Shown here piece after piece: positions 46,649 to 58,755 of a stretch of 64,000 bases of DNA. The notes beneath the pieces are model-generated. The model did no database searches and had not been told where the DNA came from. It worked only from the letters and a program-made list of their open reading frames with translations. This DNA is from Epiperipatus broadwayi (lineage: Eukaryota; Onychophora; Udeonychophora; Euonychophora; Peripatidae). Location: positions 1,346,001 through 1,410,000 of the forward strand of contig JAQFVV010006453.1 in assembly GCA_028023455.1 (NCBI GenBank), written 5' to 3'. Both the position numbers and the translations under genes were made by a program. Position 1 is the stretch's first letter. Every line of letters begins with the position of its first letter.

Positions 46649-49600
46649 TTTAACTACTTTTGTATAATTTCAGAATCTCAGAATAATAACATTAACAAAA
46701 ATTACATTAATGTAAACGAATTAATGCTATCCTATGGTTATCTTAGGGATCATACGCATTCTATTCTAAAATATAATATGACAATTAGATTGATAATTAA
46801 ATAACTGAATTGCAAGAGGGATTTTACTAAGATCCAACCATTTAAATACAATCACACTTACTATTACAAACACTGACTATTTTCCTATTTAAAAATTAAC
46901 CCAACTATAATCATCCGATGTGACAATTAACAATCACTGTCTACTCATTACCTTCATTTGAATAATTTAAATTATTTTCCTAAGATTTGTTCTTATACTT
47001 ATTACTAATAACAATCACTATAGAATACTCATTTTATTATAATCAACAGCTTTGTTATACAACTATTATTTACAAAATCTTACTCAATTAAATAATTTCT
47101 TAATTACTTAGCAATCACCTACTGTAATTCGATCCTTCAGAATTACAAACCTTAAAATATATTTGGTCAGTAATTTGCACTCTGAAATAATATAATACTT
47201 CTAAATTTATGATATAAAATACATTTCAAAATTAGATTGCAAAATCAGAATGAGACTCTTAAAACATACTGTTAATTTATATTATATGCTCTCCATTTTG
47301 TAATACTTAATAATACTTTTCATATAACTCTTCAAGACTCTTTTATATCTAATAAAGTAGGAAATACTACAAATTCCCTTTAATATAGTTATAATTTAAA
47401 AGCAATTGATAATTAATGTGTCAATTATAAATTCTTAAATATAACTCTTCAAATAAAGCATGTAATCAATATATGCTATGTATAATTCTATGTGTATAAT
47501 GTGGTTTATTGATATGACTTTATGATGGAAATGACTCTCAAATGCAATGAAATTTCTACTACAAAATTTGAATCAAAATATTCATTTATTTACAATTAAT
47601 AATGAATAACAAACAGCTATACACATTAAGTTAAATAATTCACTAACAAAATAATCATTGAACTGTTTATAAATTTATATTATGGACATTGATCACAGAT
47701 AGACATAATAATTATTATATACATTTAACCCTTCCCATATTCAGTATCTAGTTCTTTTAAAATCATAAATTTATTCTTCTGCACATCATATATGCTTTCA
47801 TACTAATATTATATAGTCTTTCACTTCATGGTGGTGATTTTCTTCTTAGTCATCTTTCCTTATTTACCTGATGTTTTGTAACTCCCGATATTTTATTAAA
47901 ATTGTAATATTTAAATTATATTTTATATTCAAAATTGGTATAAAATATTGCACTAGAATCTTATCAATAAAATCGTTGCCCTGTGGTAATGTTACAAAAA
48001 AAATATAAAGCAATATTTATAATGGATTCAAAATGAATAGTGAAATTAAGGACTCTTTTCATATAATATAATTCATTTTATACATTTATTTTCTATCTCT
48101 CACTTATATTTTCTGTTTATCATTGATCTCATGTATCCTGATTCTTATAATAATTTATTCAAATTTTATTCAAATATAAAATATTTGTTTTGTATATGAT
48201 ATTACTACTTTTAGACTAATCTGTCAAAACTTAGGAAAGCAAACTATAAAATTCTTAAAATATTTAACCAACTTCCGATGCCTACTCTATTTTGATTTAT
48301 CAGAAAACTTCCTAAATAAGAAACAATTATCCAAAAATACTATAACATAATAGAGGTATAGAGATTTTCTTTATTTATGAGGCATCATATTTTGGCAGGT
48401 AATCATTTTCCTAATGATCTTACCCCAATTTTACCATGGCTTATCCAGCAAGCACTTACGGTATATATTACACCCATGCCGTTGCAGAAAATCCTCCCAT
48501 CTCTTTGTAATAAACTATCTAGGTATCACAAAAATTAATCCCATTCAACTATTCAATCAGTTCTTCAGGATAATATTTTATATCCTATCCTGGAATTTCA
48601 ACTCATCTTTCCCTATTGGGTCTTCAGCATCTCTTATTATACTACATCTGGACCAATTATTTAATTCAATCTTCCCATTAAATATTTTTCTATCAAAAAC
48701 AAATAGTCTACTTTTATCATTATCAATGTGATACTTTTTTTCTTTATAACAAATGAGATCATGATTAATTTTCTTTTTCTTTATATTAACATTCCCTCTT
48801 TTTTTATACTCACAAATAACATTACATTTTATAATATGTTTATTTTATTTTCATAGAATCCTATAAATTTTTATTTATCACCCTAGTTCATTCCTCTTTG
48901 TCAAATATACTTTATGATAATATATCTGAATTACCTCTACATTGCATTTTACCACACTCAATTTTTTTAAAAATATATACCATCTAAAATATAAAGTTAA
49001 AATATTATACTCCACATACTCTTTCATGTTATAACTCATGTATACTCTCTTTATATTTTTAAGCATACCTTTTTTAAAACAAGAATGAATAATAAAAAGG
49101 TTAATACCTTTTAATCTTATATACCACATTGCATATAAAATTATTTCAATTATTACTAACTGGAATACTACAATGGTAACCCAATGGATGTTCACCATTT
49201 CTCAATAAATGTCTACATTATTTTCCCATGTTACAAAACTTTAAAGTATGTTTAAATAATTCATCAATAAGTTTACTTAACTTATGTCTTCACTTTTCTC
49301 TTACTTATTAAGTCTATAAGATTTAAATATATATGGATAATTCATTTAACTTTCTGTATTATAGTGTATCATCGTCTTCATGACTGTCATCTACTATTAA
49401 AAAGTTAAAAAAAACTCTTTCAATTATTCTTTCCATTTTACTGCTCCATTCATGTAATAATATACTAAGATTTCACTTTTTTTTAAACATGGGGAATATT
49501 AATTCATCTTTCATCAAGTTTTTTCATGATCAAATATAGGCTAATCATTTTCTTCTTCAAAATTTTTTTTCAAGCTATTTATCACACATAAATTGTTCAA

Positions 49601-50828
49601 TTCAAACAGAATATTAATTTTCATTAGACTCTCAACTAAGACATTATTTTTTTAACACCTGATAAAATACTTTTACATGTTTTAAAATTTTATTTCTAGA
49701 GATTTTACACTTGTTTTTCATTTTTAATCTATGATTAATAAACATACTTAATTTGGCATAAATAAACAAATGCTTTCTTCTGTGAATGTAGGTATATCTT
49801 TCTTTGAAGAAATGTAGTTATCTTTCCTTTCTCATGGTTATCTCAAATAACAATAGCAACTTAGGTGTTTCTTTTAAACATCTTTAGATATCATCTTAGT
49901 TATAAGTGAATGATCAAGACTTGCAATTAGATCATAATAAAGAAACTGGTTTGAACTCATTCCATGACTTCAACAATTGCTATAAAATATATTATATCCT
50001 TAGAAAGCTTTTTAAATATTTTTTATTATTTAAAACTTTAAATATTTTAAAACTTTTATAATTTTTTACCAAAATATGAAATTGAACTAGCTATCTGCTT
50101 TATATTTTTTTATGAATCTATACCCCGATCATCTACTTCTATCTTTTTCTTAAAAATCCCAAGATAAAGTGATGTCAGAAAACTATTTACTTAAATCTCA
50201 TTGGTCAATATCCCAAATCAACTATTACAATTTTTAAATTAAATATTTTTCTGTTTCTATTTAAAATAATTAAAATCAATAAATATTTTATAAATGAAAT
50301 TAATTTAAATCATTTCTTTAAGTCTAAAGTTTTAATTCTAATTATATTTTTAATATATGATATTATTAATTGAATTTAAATACAAAATTTATAATAAATA
50401 TTTATGTTTAAAATATATTACTATTATAATAATTTTAAAATAAATTATTATCTTGTAATCTATAGTTGTTCCTTCTTTCATTTACTACAATTCTATATAT
50501 TTAGCTTGTCAAGAAACATTGTAATAAAAATAAATTAAAATCAAATTTATAAGTAACGATGTTTATTTGGATTAACAACTATTGTACTGAAATTCTATAG
50601 TAAATTATAATATAAATGATTATAAATAATGATGGTTATTAAATCTTTACAAAATTCTATCTTTAATCTTTATGCACAACACCATTTATTCATACTATAC
50701 CAAAATTTATAATGTTACTATTATCTAAATTATAAATTTAAAATTTTAGAGCTATAATATATATTTTACATGCTATTCCTGCCATGAATAACCAATCAAA
50801 AGGTTACAATATATATATATAGTTCAAT
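46649..50828. other. Long AT-rich stretch without recognised genes
   Basis: The interval 46.66-47.7 kb is low-complexity AT. The interval 48.36-49.20 kb has minus- and plus-strand frames of about 105 codons, with a minus-strand reading including ELNNWSRCSIIRD, that look faintly protein-like. I could not assign them and they are broken by stops. Possibly an old mobile-element coding remnant; not called as a gene. Confidence 0.4.
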
Positions 50829-51724
50829 ATACACCTGGGTCTCATTTTATGTGGATTATTTTAATGCGATTTTGAAGTTATACGATTCATGTTTCTTCCT
50901 AATATCTTTCATATTTCACTATATTTATTAGATATGAAGAAATTTAAATTATTAATAACTCATTTTGACTTGAAATACTTTTTTTTTTTCAAAAATATAA
51001 TGTTATATTAGCAGCTAAAGTGAACATGGCCTGAAGCTGTATTTAGAATCTTAGCTTCTATGTAAATAACCTACTTATACTAATGAGTAAATAATAATAA
51101 TAGATAGATTATACTTACATATAAAAATATTGCAATAAATATTCAAAAATTTTAAACTTTTAAAACGTATTTTGTTAGATATAACAGAAATAATTTTTTA
51201 GATTGTTAAAATAAATAATGAAGATTTTATTGATTTTTTAAACTGAAAATAATCTTTCTAATGATAATGTATAATCTTTTTGTTTTGATTGCGATCTCAT
51301 TTTTTTAATATAAAAACAGAAAACCATTAACACAGCACAAGACTGAAAGTGGTGCTAATTGTACATCATGTCACAAATCTGATTCACAAATGAATGTATA
51401 TTCTCAAATAGCGATAATGATTAAAATATTATGAAAAAATGTAAAATTAAATATTGTAGTTAATAAATAAGTAAAAAAGTTCTTCTTGTATTAATTTTTT
51501 TCAAATATTTGAAATTTTTTATTAGTCATACTTTATTTCTTTATTTTTTTAATGCGAATTTTAAAGTAACTTTTTCTTGTTGCTTTGCTTTTATATGATT
51601 TCTGAAAATTATTGGAACATATCCCCCATTTTTCAAGGTAAGTTAAGTCTATTTCTGTGCAATTTCTTTTATGCACATTTTCTGAAGAACTTATCTACCG
51701 CATAAAATGAGACCCAGGTGTATA
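50829..51724. mobile_element. DNA-transposon-like element with perfect 20-bp terminal inverted repeats
   Basis: cacctgggtctcattttatg at 50832-50851 is the exact inverse of 51701-51720. The next bases (tgg / ccg) nearly pair too. (TA)n lies outside both ends, consistent with TA target use as in Tc1/mariner or pogo-like elements. About 0.9 kb long with no transposase frame; subterminal atgcgattttgaagtta and atgcgaattttaaagtaa are direct-repeat-like. It is a non-autonomous derivative. The superfamily is inferred from the target and TIR style only. Confidence 0.8.
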
Positions 51725-53701
51725 TATATAAAATAAATAGTTGGCTCATACCTACATTAAAAATAATTAGATAGTTGGCAGCCTGCTCCTCAGGTTTAAT
51801 TTAGGATTATTTAATTAATGAGGAAAATAATATTTAATTTTCCATGTATATTTTTATATAATAATAGGTTGCATAAGAGTTTATTAGATGTTTAAATATT
51901 ATAAGAAACTGAGCTTGGATATTATTTATGATCCAGAGCTCCAAAGTCCTATTATTGCACCTAGCCATGATGGAAATAATTGAATGGTTCTATTGCTCGA
52001 GTGTTGATACAATATTTGAGCATCAGAAGTGGCAAGGCTAGACTGTTATCAATGAACTTTGAGAGTTGACTTTGACCTGAAAACACTGTTATTCTATCAC
52101 TGCAGACAACCAAATAGTCAATAATCAATTGGTTTGTAGTTTGGAAATTCATACAAAATTTTAAAGCCAGAAGTGGGCTGTGATCATCCAGAGCCTGCTA
52201 TATTACCTCTGCATCAAATCACACAGAGCAATTACCGAATGGATCTTATTATGTAAGACTTCACCGAAAGTTCAAGCACTGGAATTTATATACGGACAGG
52301 TACTTATGTATTTGATATGCTGCCTGTGTTTAGGCCAGATGATTGCCGTACTGGTCTTCAGTAGTACGTGAAGGATATTTGTGATGGTAGAATGTTGTAG
52401 TTGTGACTTTTTAATGTGGCAAACTACCATCATAAATACCCTTCCCACACACACTGAACAAAGGTATGGCATTCTGCCATCGAAAACACGGGCAACAGAT
52501 CTATTACGTAATACCCTAGCCCTTTTTTCTTTCATTAATGTAAATACGTTATAATATTTTTCTGTTGTACTGACAGTCACACAGTTTAAGTTTGAGTAAT
52601 TAATAAATATCAGACGATAGCACCATTATATCCTAATTTCTAGACTGATTATCATTCTTGAAAGCATTGTAAAAAAATATATTGGAAAAATCATGTGATT
52701 GATTTTTTTTTTTTCTTGGAGTGTTATCTTTATTGCTTTATATTCGAAAAAATGAAAATAAAAAAATTTAAAGAATACACATAATGCCACTTATACTGTA
52801 TTTGTTTCACGAATATTTGTTTTCTTTTATCTTTACTTTTTTATTCTTTCGTTAACTTTGTTTTTAAAAGAGAGCTTTTATGACGAGTAACTTCTTTTTG
52901 TCTTTTTTTTAATACTGGAAATGATTCTCATTAATAATAAAAAGCAAAAACAATTTTATTATTGCAATAAATGTCAGAAAATAAATTCCGTTTACAAATT
53001 TTATAAGCTTGTTGGTCCATCTACAAGATCGTTTTACCAGTGTTTATTAAATTTCATATAAAAAAAAAGTTCCAAAAAAGTGTTTATGATTCTTACAGGA
53101 AACAAAAAGGTTCTTAAAAACAAATAAAATAAAAAAATATTTCAATACTTCGAAGCAATCCATTTAATATTATTACTCTTATAGTAATATTCTTGCTTAA
53201 GGAAATCAATAAATTCTTGTTGATTTTTGAACTGAATGAAACAGTTTCATGCGTTTAGCTTTTTATTTGGGAAAGAAAGGAATGTTACTTTAATATTATT
53301 TATTTTGCTTAAAAATACTAATGAGCTGCTTAATCAAACTATGTATTGAAACATTAAAAATTAATAAAATGTTATTTTTTCAATTCTTTTATATTTTCTT
53401 TTTTTGCCTTTTTTGTATTCTTTTTTTTTTAATTTTATTGCTATTTTGTTCATGTGTAGTATATACATCCTGCATTATCTAAAGCAAAAATACAATAATA
53501 AATTCTAGAGTTCAAAGTTCATGGACCGTGACTCTAGTTTTGTGACCTCAAGTGCTCCACTTCTAAACAATAATTTTTTTTCACATATATATATATTATA
53601 TTTGCCTATTTAATGGAATTTACTTAAACTTCTTTAAATAAATATTATCACTGTCTTTGATCAAATTGCAATCTTTAGTGACTACATTGTATCATATCAT
53701 A
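51725..53701. other. No gene recognised
   Basis: The block 51.9-52.6 kb is less AT-rich than its surroundings, with 63- and 102-codon frames on opposite strands. None resembles a known family. The rest is AT-rich with homopolymer runs. Confidence 0.4.
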
Positions 53702-54245
53702 TCATAGATAAAGGTGGGTATCCACCTTTATGGTAAAAAGTAATTTTTCATTGTTATTATTATTGATATTGCAAAGTTATGATTATTTATTAAGCGCATA
53801 GGAAGTATGTAAATACTTTTAGAAAAGGGCTTTAACCTTTATCATATGCATCTTGAACAGCCTTCATTTAAAAGTATTTACTATTGGTATTGTTTAACTG
53901 TTGACTGCTTTCTTATATTTACATTTGTAAACCTATCTAACCATGTGCATTATTAACTTTATTATCTAAGTAATACATAGTTACAGTGGAATTTGAAAGT
54001 TATAATTAACTGTTTATTAATTGGTTTCATATAATGTTGTATTTGCCTGTTAATGAGCTTTATTAAAACATCTTTGAATTAATAACTCTATAGTGAAGTT
54101 GTAATCATTAGTATCTATATAAACATATTGGACCATAGATAAAGGTGGGTATTCACCTTTATTATAAAAGATTGCCTTGGTAACAGATTGAAATAGTTGA
54201 TTGTTATTAATATTGGTATTGTTTAAGTATTAACTGCTTTAACAT
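53702..54245. repeat. Foldback repeat fragments (ATAAAGGTGG family)
   Basis: ataaaggtgg-gtat-ccacctttat (about 53705-53728) is a perfect 10-bp hairpin, and ataaaggtgggtattcacctttat recurs at about 54138. The tail at 54168-54241 (gattgccttggtaacagatt, gttgattgttattaatattg, gtattgtttaagtattaact) matches the right arm of the 56.3-kb element. A short piece at about 53885-53915 does too. These are broken copies of one family. Confidence 0.65.
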
Positions 54246-55212
54246 ATATACATAATTAGTAAATATTATTTATAAATATATCTGAACAGTTGAATGAAGT
54301 GATCTTCCAATAGCAATGCTGCAAACATTCCTCATTGGTCACCAGCCCATATAGAAAAATGATGGGATATTCTATGGGATACATATTTTTCAAATCAAAC
54401 AATTCTACAGCAGCTGCCTTCAGTACTACCAACCTCTTATATAATGTAGTAATTGTATTAAAATCATCAACACATTTGCTATAATTGAAAGATTGCACCT
54501 ATTTAATGGTTTATTTATATTTACAGGTGCTGTTTATTAATTAATTATACATTTGAGTTTATATTTAATATACAAAGTTTAAATAACAATAAGAATTTGT
54601 ACTGTCTCCACCAGGATGTTCATTTAGCATATGAAAATAGGGTGATTTGCAGAAGGTCATCACAGTAATTGTTGATAGTTTAAATTTGTATTGATTATGG
54701 TCAAAACCTTAATTTGTAAAAAGAGCAATGTGTTCTAGATAGCTAATGGAAATTGTTTGATTTCATGTTTACTGCAGATTGATTTGTCAGAAGATATGGC
54801 ATTTTAGAAGCTGGTCCTTATTTGCTTATATATGCATATGTAATAAAAAAATTCATGGCAAGCACATATTAATACATATACCTGTTAATGCTATAGGTCA
54901 TGTTCAAAACCCTTTTTAATTATTTTTCTCAATTGTTTTCTTATTATTTCAAATCTTTAAAAATGACACTGCTTGTGCACTTAAATACATTGCCTTTATA
55001 ATTTTTTGTTAGCTTAGAATTTCAATTGATCTACAGTCTATTTACCAGGAGTGCAAACATTATATAACTTCAATACAAACTTTAAAATTTATTATTAATA
55101 ATTTTACTCCTACATATAATTGTTGGCTTTAAAATTACTTGACAATAAATATCAAATTATTATTAGATATTAGTATAAATAAAGCAGTAGTCAACAACAG
55201 CTATCATAAGAG
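54246..55212. other. No gene recognised
   Basis: An 80-codon minus frame (54256-54498) has no recognisable similarity. AT-rich sequence otherwise. Confidence 0.4.
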
Positions 55213-55603
55213 TTAAACCATCAAAACATCCCTTGATTACTAGTTATTATACTTACACCAGATTGTTAATAACAGTAGCAAATTCTCCATACAATAGTGC
55301 TGTCCAGTGCAATACTTAATAATGAGTTTGGATTGAAAACCTTATTGTTTTTTATCTTGAGCTTCTAGTTTTATAGTTGACTAAATAGATAAAGGTGGCT
55401 AGTGGAGGATTACATTAGATCCTAAGATCTAAGTGTAGTGCATTAATATCCAAGGCTCCTCACTGATGAAAGCCACAAGCTAGAAACTAGTTTGAGGATT
55501 CTGGATGAGTAGGCACTAGGTAATGATATTATGCTCAAACCTTCTTGCATCCACTGATTATGATGGCTTGTGCTGGGGGGGGGGGGGCACTACTATATTG
55601 GAC
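55213..55603 (+). mobile_element. Diverged HH-A retroposon copy
   Basis: The head at 55213-55312 (taaaccatcaaaacatccc, ctccatacaatagtgct, ccagtgcaa) corresponds to the family 5' arm. The middle (ttggattgaaaaccttattg, agttgactaaatag, aggtggctagtggagg) parallels 46.34-46.43 kb. The tail from 55412 (cattagatcctaagatct) carries the hammerhead motif and ends beside a G10-class run at about 55575-55586 and gcactactatatt. A 103-codon frame across the right end is chance. No clear target duplication was found. Confidence 0.7.
55448..55506 (+). ncRNA. Hammerhead ribozyme-like motif (HH-A, second copy)
   Basis: ATCCAAGGC, TCCTCA (55457-55462), CTGATGA (55463-55469), A, stem II AGC-CACAA-GCT (55471-55481, three perfect pairs), A, GAAA (55483-55486), CTAG, TT, TGAGGA (55493-55498), TT, then CTGGAT (55501-55506). 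Stem I next to the core is six perfect Watson-Crick pairs (TCCTCA/TGAGGA), better than the 46.5-kb copy, and ATCCA/TGGAT adds five. The cleavage triplet is GTT rather than GTC, which fits the UH rule but is usually slower. Relative to the 46.5-kb copy, stem pairs are kept despite base changes. Confidence 0.6.
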
Positions 55604-56327
55604 ACAGGGAAGAAAGCAGAAAAGATACAAATAATGAAGTTGTGGAAGAATAAATATAAACAAAGTGATTATCCAGAAAGTGGGTTATTGGTTTTTATGC
55701 TGGGTTTGAAACAAGATAAGAGGAATTTAGATATAAAGACCATGGAGTTGTCAAAGATTTATGTTGTGGAAATGGGATGGAGCAGGATAAAGAAGAATAT
55801 GGGAAAACTTAGAATGGGGACTGGAAAGGAGTGAAAAATTATATGAAATTAAAAATGACGTATTATTTGTTTTATAAAAGTAACATAAAGCTGATAAAAC
55901 AACATGAAAATAAAAAAAATACCAAATTTAAATGTTTTAAAAATTATTAATTTTGAATCTGTTCACACATTGTGTTTATATGTTTCAAAATAATAATTTT
56001 GTTAGTAAGTTTACTAAAATCTTGATAAAATTTCAATTAAAATGGTATATAATGATAATCAATGATTATATTTCATGCAGGTTCTTTTGTGATAATAGAA
56101 GAGTTTTCTGATTCTATATTTAAGCTAAGATTTATTTATGAGAACCTATGGCTAAAGGGCATCTTGCTCTTTTAATGAGATAAATCTTACATTATGTAAT
56201 AATTTGTTTTCAAATGTTCATTTAATATTAGCATTTATTAATTATAATCTAGAAGTGCAAATATACTTTAGTAACTGTATTTGAGTAATTATATACACAC
56301 ACTTATATATATAATCATTAAAACCAG
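55604..56327. other. No gene recognised
   Basis: AT-rich sequence between repeats; no coding or RNA signature. Confidence 0.4.
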
Positions 56328-56575
56328 TCAACACCTAGACAATCCCAAGATCAATAACAATCAACAATCTCAACCTGTTGTCAAAACAACCTCTTTCTAC
56401 CAATAAAGGTGGAATTACATCTTTATTGGTAAAAGTAGGCTGCCTTGAAAACAGATTGAGATTGTTGATTGTTAGAGATTCCAACTTTATTGGCAAAAGG
56501 AGGTCAACTTGACAACTGATTGAGATTGTTAATTGCTATTCATATTGGGATTGTCTAAGTATAGACTGGTTTTAA
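56328..56575. mobile_element. 248-bp foldback element
   Basis: Ends ttaaaaccagtc (56328-56339) and gactggttttaa (56564-56575) are exact inverses and the arms pair imperfectly over about 90 bp (gacaatccc / gggattgtc; caacaatctcaa / ttgagattgtt). The centre is a hairpin accaataaaggtg..catctttattggt (about 56399-56432). The right side carries an extra tandem copy of the inner arm (gattgagattgttgattgtt). It has no coding capacity and is the best-preserved copy of the family seen at 53.7-54.2 kb. Confidence 0.8.
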
Positions 56576-56609
56576 GAATTACTTATAAACCCATTTAATC
56601 TTGAACATT

Positions 56610-56658
56610 ATTACACACACACGCACGCACACACACACATATATATATATATATATAA
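56610..56658. repeat. (CA)n/(TA)n microsatellite
   Basis: cacacacacgcacgcacaca.. runs into an (AT)n tract. Simple repeat only. Confidence 0.9.
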
Positions 56659-56729
56659 AATAAAACAAGTCACAAATTGTGTAACTTGCTTTTAAGCTTG
56701 TATTAAAAGTTGAGCTTATCAATAGCCTC

Positions 56730-56915
56730 AATTAAGCTTTAATTTATAAGTGCTGAAAGAGAAAGAATTCAAAATCTCTATCAGATATAGTGTCTGGAGT
56801 TCTATCTTCTTACTGAGGTGAGCCATAAGCTGGAAACCCATTGATCTGGGGATGAGGGCTTTCCAATAGAGATTTTGAATTCTTTCTCTTTTGGCACTTA
56901 TAAATTATAGCTTGA
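56730..56915. mobile_element. Foldback element with hammerhead-relic centre
   Basis: The inner 24 bp of each arm (56758-56781 and 56866-56889: agagaaagaattcaaaatct.. and inverse) are perfect, and arms extend outward to about 55 bp with few mismatches. The 84-bp centre reads ctgaggtgagccataagctg then gaaaccc..atctggggatgag, a damaged version of the HH-A hammerhead segment. So HH-A sequence sits inside a different terminal inverted repeat, perhaps by capture or divergence. Confidence 0.7.
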
Positions 56916-58502
56916 TCGGGGTTATTGGTAAGATCCCTCTAGTGAACATATATATATATATTTCACATGAACTTATTTGGCTAACTTTTAATTTATTTAT
57001 ATATATATATAAACTTGTAATTTTATTTTTGGAGACTACATTTGAAATGATTTACCAAAACATTTCACTATAAAGTAAATTAATATTTAAAGAAATTTGA
57101 GAATTAATATCTGTATTTATCTTGGAATTGCTTATCACTTTCATCTAAAATGTCCAGTGCATGTAAATTTTCCATGGATTTTTTTTCCTGTATTTTTTTA
57201 AAAAAGCTTATATTAAAAAATTCACCTAACATAAAAAAACCTATGTCTTATAGTCACACATTTTCCATAATATTAATTGGAATAGAATTTTTTACTATAT
57301 ATGATTCACATGTGTACAGGATAAACTGTTTTTATTTTTCATTATTTAAAAGAATGATGATGTGTATTAAATACACTTTTATGCATGAAGCATAAATTGA
57401 TGTCATATAATCAGAAATTATTGTACTTTTGTTATCTGAAAATAGCTATCATTGAGCTTAAAAATAGATCATTGGGGATTATATAAAATGTCTAAAGTTT
57501 AATAGTATAGATCACTATTACAATACTGACAGTTATGCAATAGTATGTTCGTACATATCTAATATCTGCATGTGGTAATTCAAATTTCTCCCAGCACTTT
57601 CCAACTGGTCAATTAGAATATTAGATAACCAAGACAATAGCTTTGTTTGTTTTGATAACATGACCTTGATCATTTTTATGCACAACATAAGCTGTAATTA
57701 TTAATGTGTCTAAAGAGCATAAAATTGTTATTTTGTCATGTCAAAATAGTTTGAATTAATCATGTAGTGCTTCTCTACTGATCAAACTGATATTTGTCGA
57801 ATGTTAACCCTATCTTTTTTTTACATATCAAATGAGTCTCATTCTAACACCCTTCAAGATATTTCAAATAAAAAAACAAGTAAAGTTTTTAAATAAATAA
57901 ATAAATAATCGAATGGTTGCCATTTTACAGATCTTAGGGTGTCAAACACATGGCATGACATAACTATGCAATCTTTACTTTTTTTAAGTCAACCATTTGA
58001 TATCAGCAGTAGAACATGTTGGGTAATAAAGTTTTTAAAATTTATGCTAAAGAAAAGTGAAGAAAAAACATATATTTCTAAGATATAAATAATTAATTAT
58101 TCAATTTTTTACTGCTGTTAATTAACAACAGAATCATTATAATATATACATATTAACTGAAGCAAAGATATTCTTCACAGCCAAACAATGCAATAGTAAA
58201 TAAATTAAACAAAAGATTGTATTTTACAAGCAGAAAATTTATTTTGCTCAGGAATTTGCCATTTTGATAAATACTAATCTAGCATTTAAAAAATATAAAT
58301 ACTATTAACTCAAAAATAAGTTGAGTAATAGTTTCATTTATATGCCATCAAAAGACAATGTTCAGTACTTCTTTATGATTTAACTAGTTACCTGACCCTT
58401 CTTAGAAAGCATTTCATATTGATATAGCTAGATATACAGTAACAAATTATTTTTCTCTCTTCATAGTTATGCCATAAGTATAAGCTTAAGTAATAAATAA
58501 AT
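56916..58502. other. No gene recognised
   Basis: AT-rich sequence with small chance frames (56891, 57150). No repeat or RNA similarity was noted. Confidence 0.4.
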
Positions 58503-58755
58503 GCTAGATGCTAATGCTTAATAAATCCCTATCCATATCCTATTTAATATCTCCAGACCAGTTTCCATATCGTACCATTCATAAGTGGGAAGTTCTGAAT
58601 CCAGAAGCAGTGTACCTGAAACTTATGAGTCTAATGCACCTTTTTTCTAACAACCAGTTTTTATTTCTTTTACTATCAGAATACCAGGTAAAACTGATAA
58701 TGAATTTATTAAGTACTACCATATAGCATCTATTGATTACTAAATCTTGCACTAA
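58503..58755 (-). repeat. Strongly decayed HH-A copy
   Basis: On plus, aaatccctatccatatcc, aatatctccagaccagtttc and agcagtgtacctgaaac..gagtctaatgcacc track the antisense of the family's ribozyme half. Then atagcatctattgattac matches the inverted arm end. Core motifs are unrecognisable apart from GAAAC..GGTCTGGAGA on the minus strand. Confidence 0.55.

Noticed and set aside
48414-49198. Protein-like frames of about 105 codons on both strands
   Set aside because: No family could be recognised, frames are broken nearby and the composition is AT-driven.
52180-52580. Overlapping 63- and 102-codon frames on opposite strands
   Set aside because: No similarity, start context or splice structure supports either.
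55523-55834. 103-codon plus-strand frame with a Gly run
   Set aside because: Begins inside the HH-A 3' end and crosses a poly-G tract; no recognisable domain.
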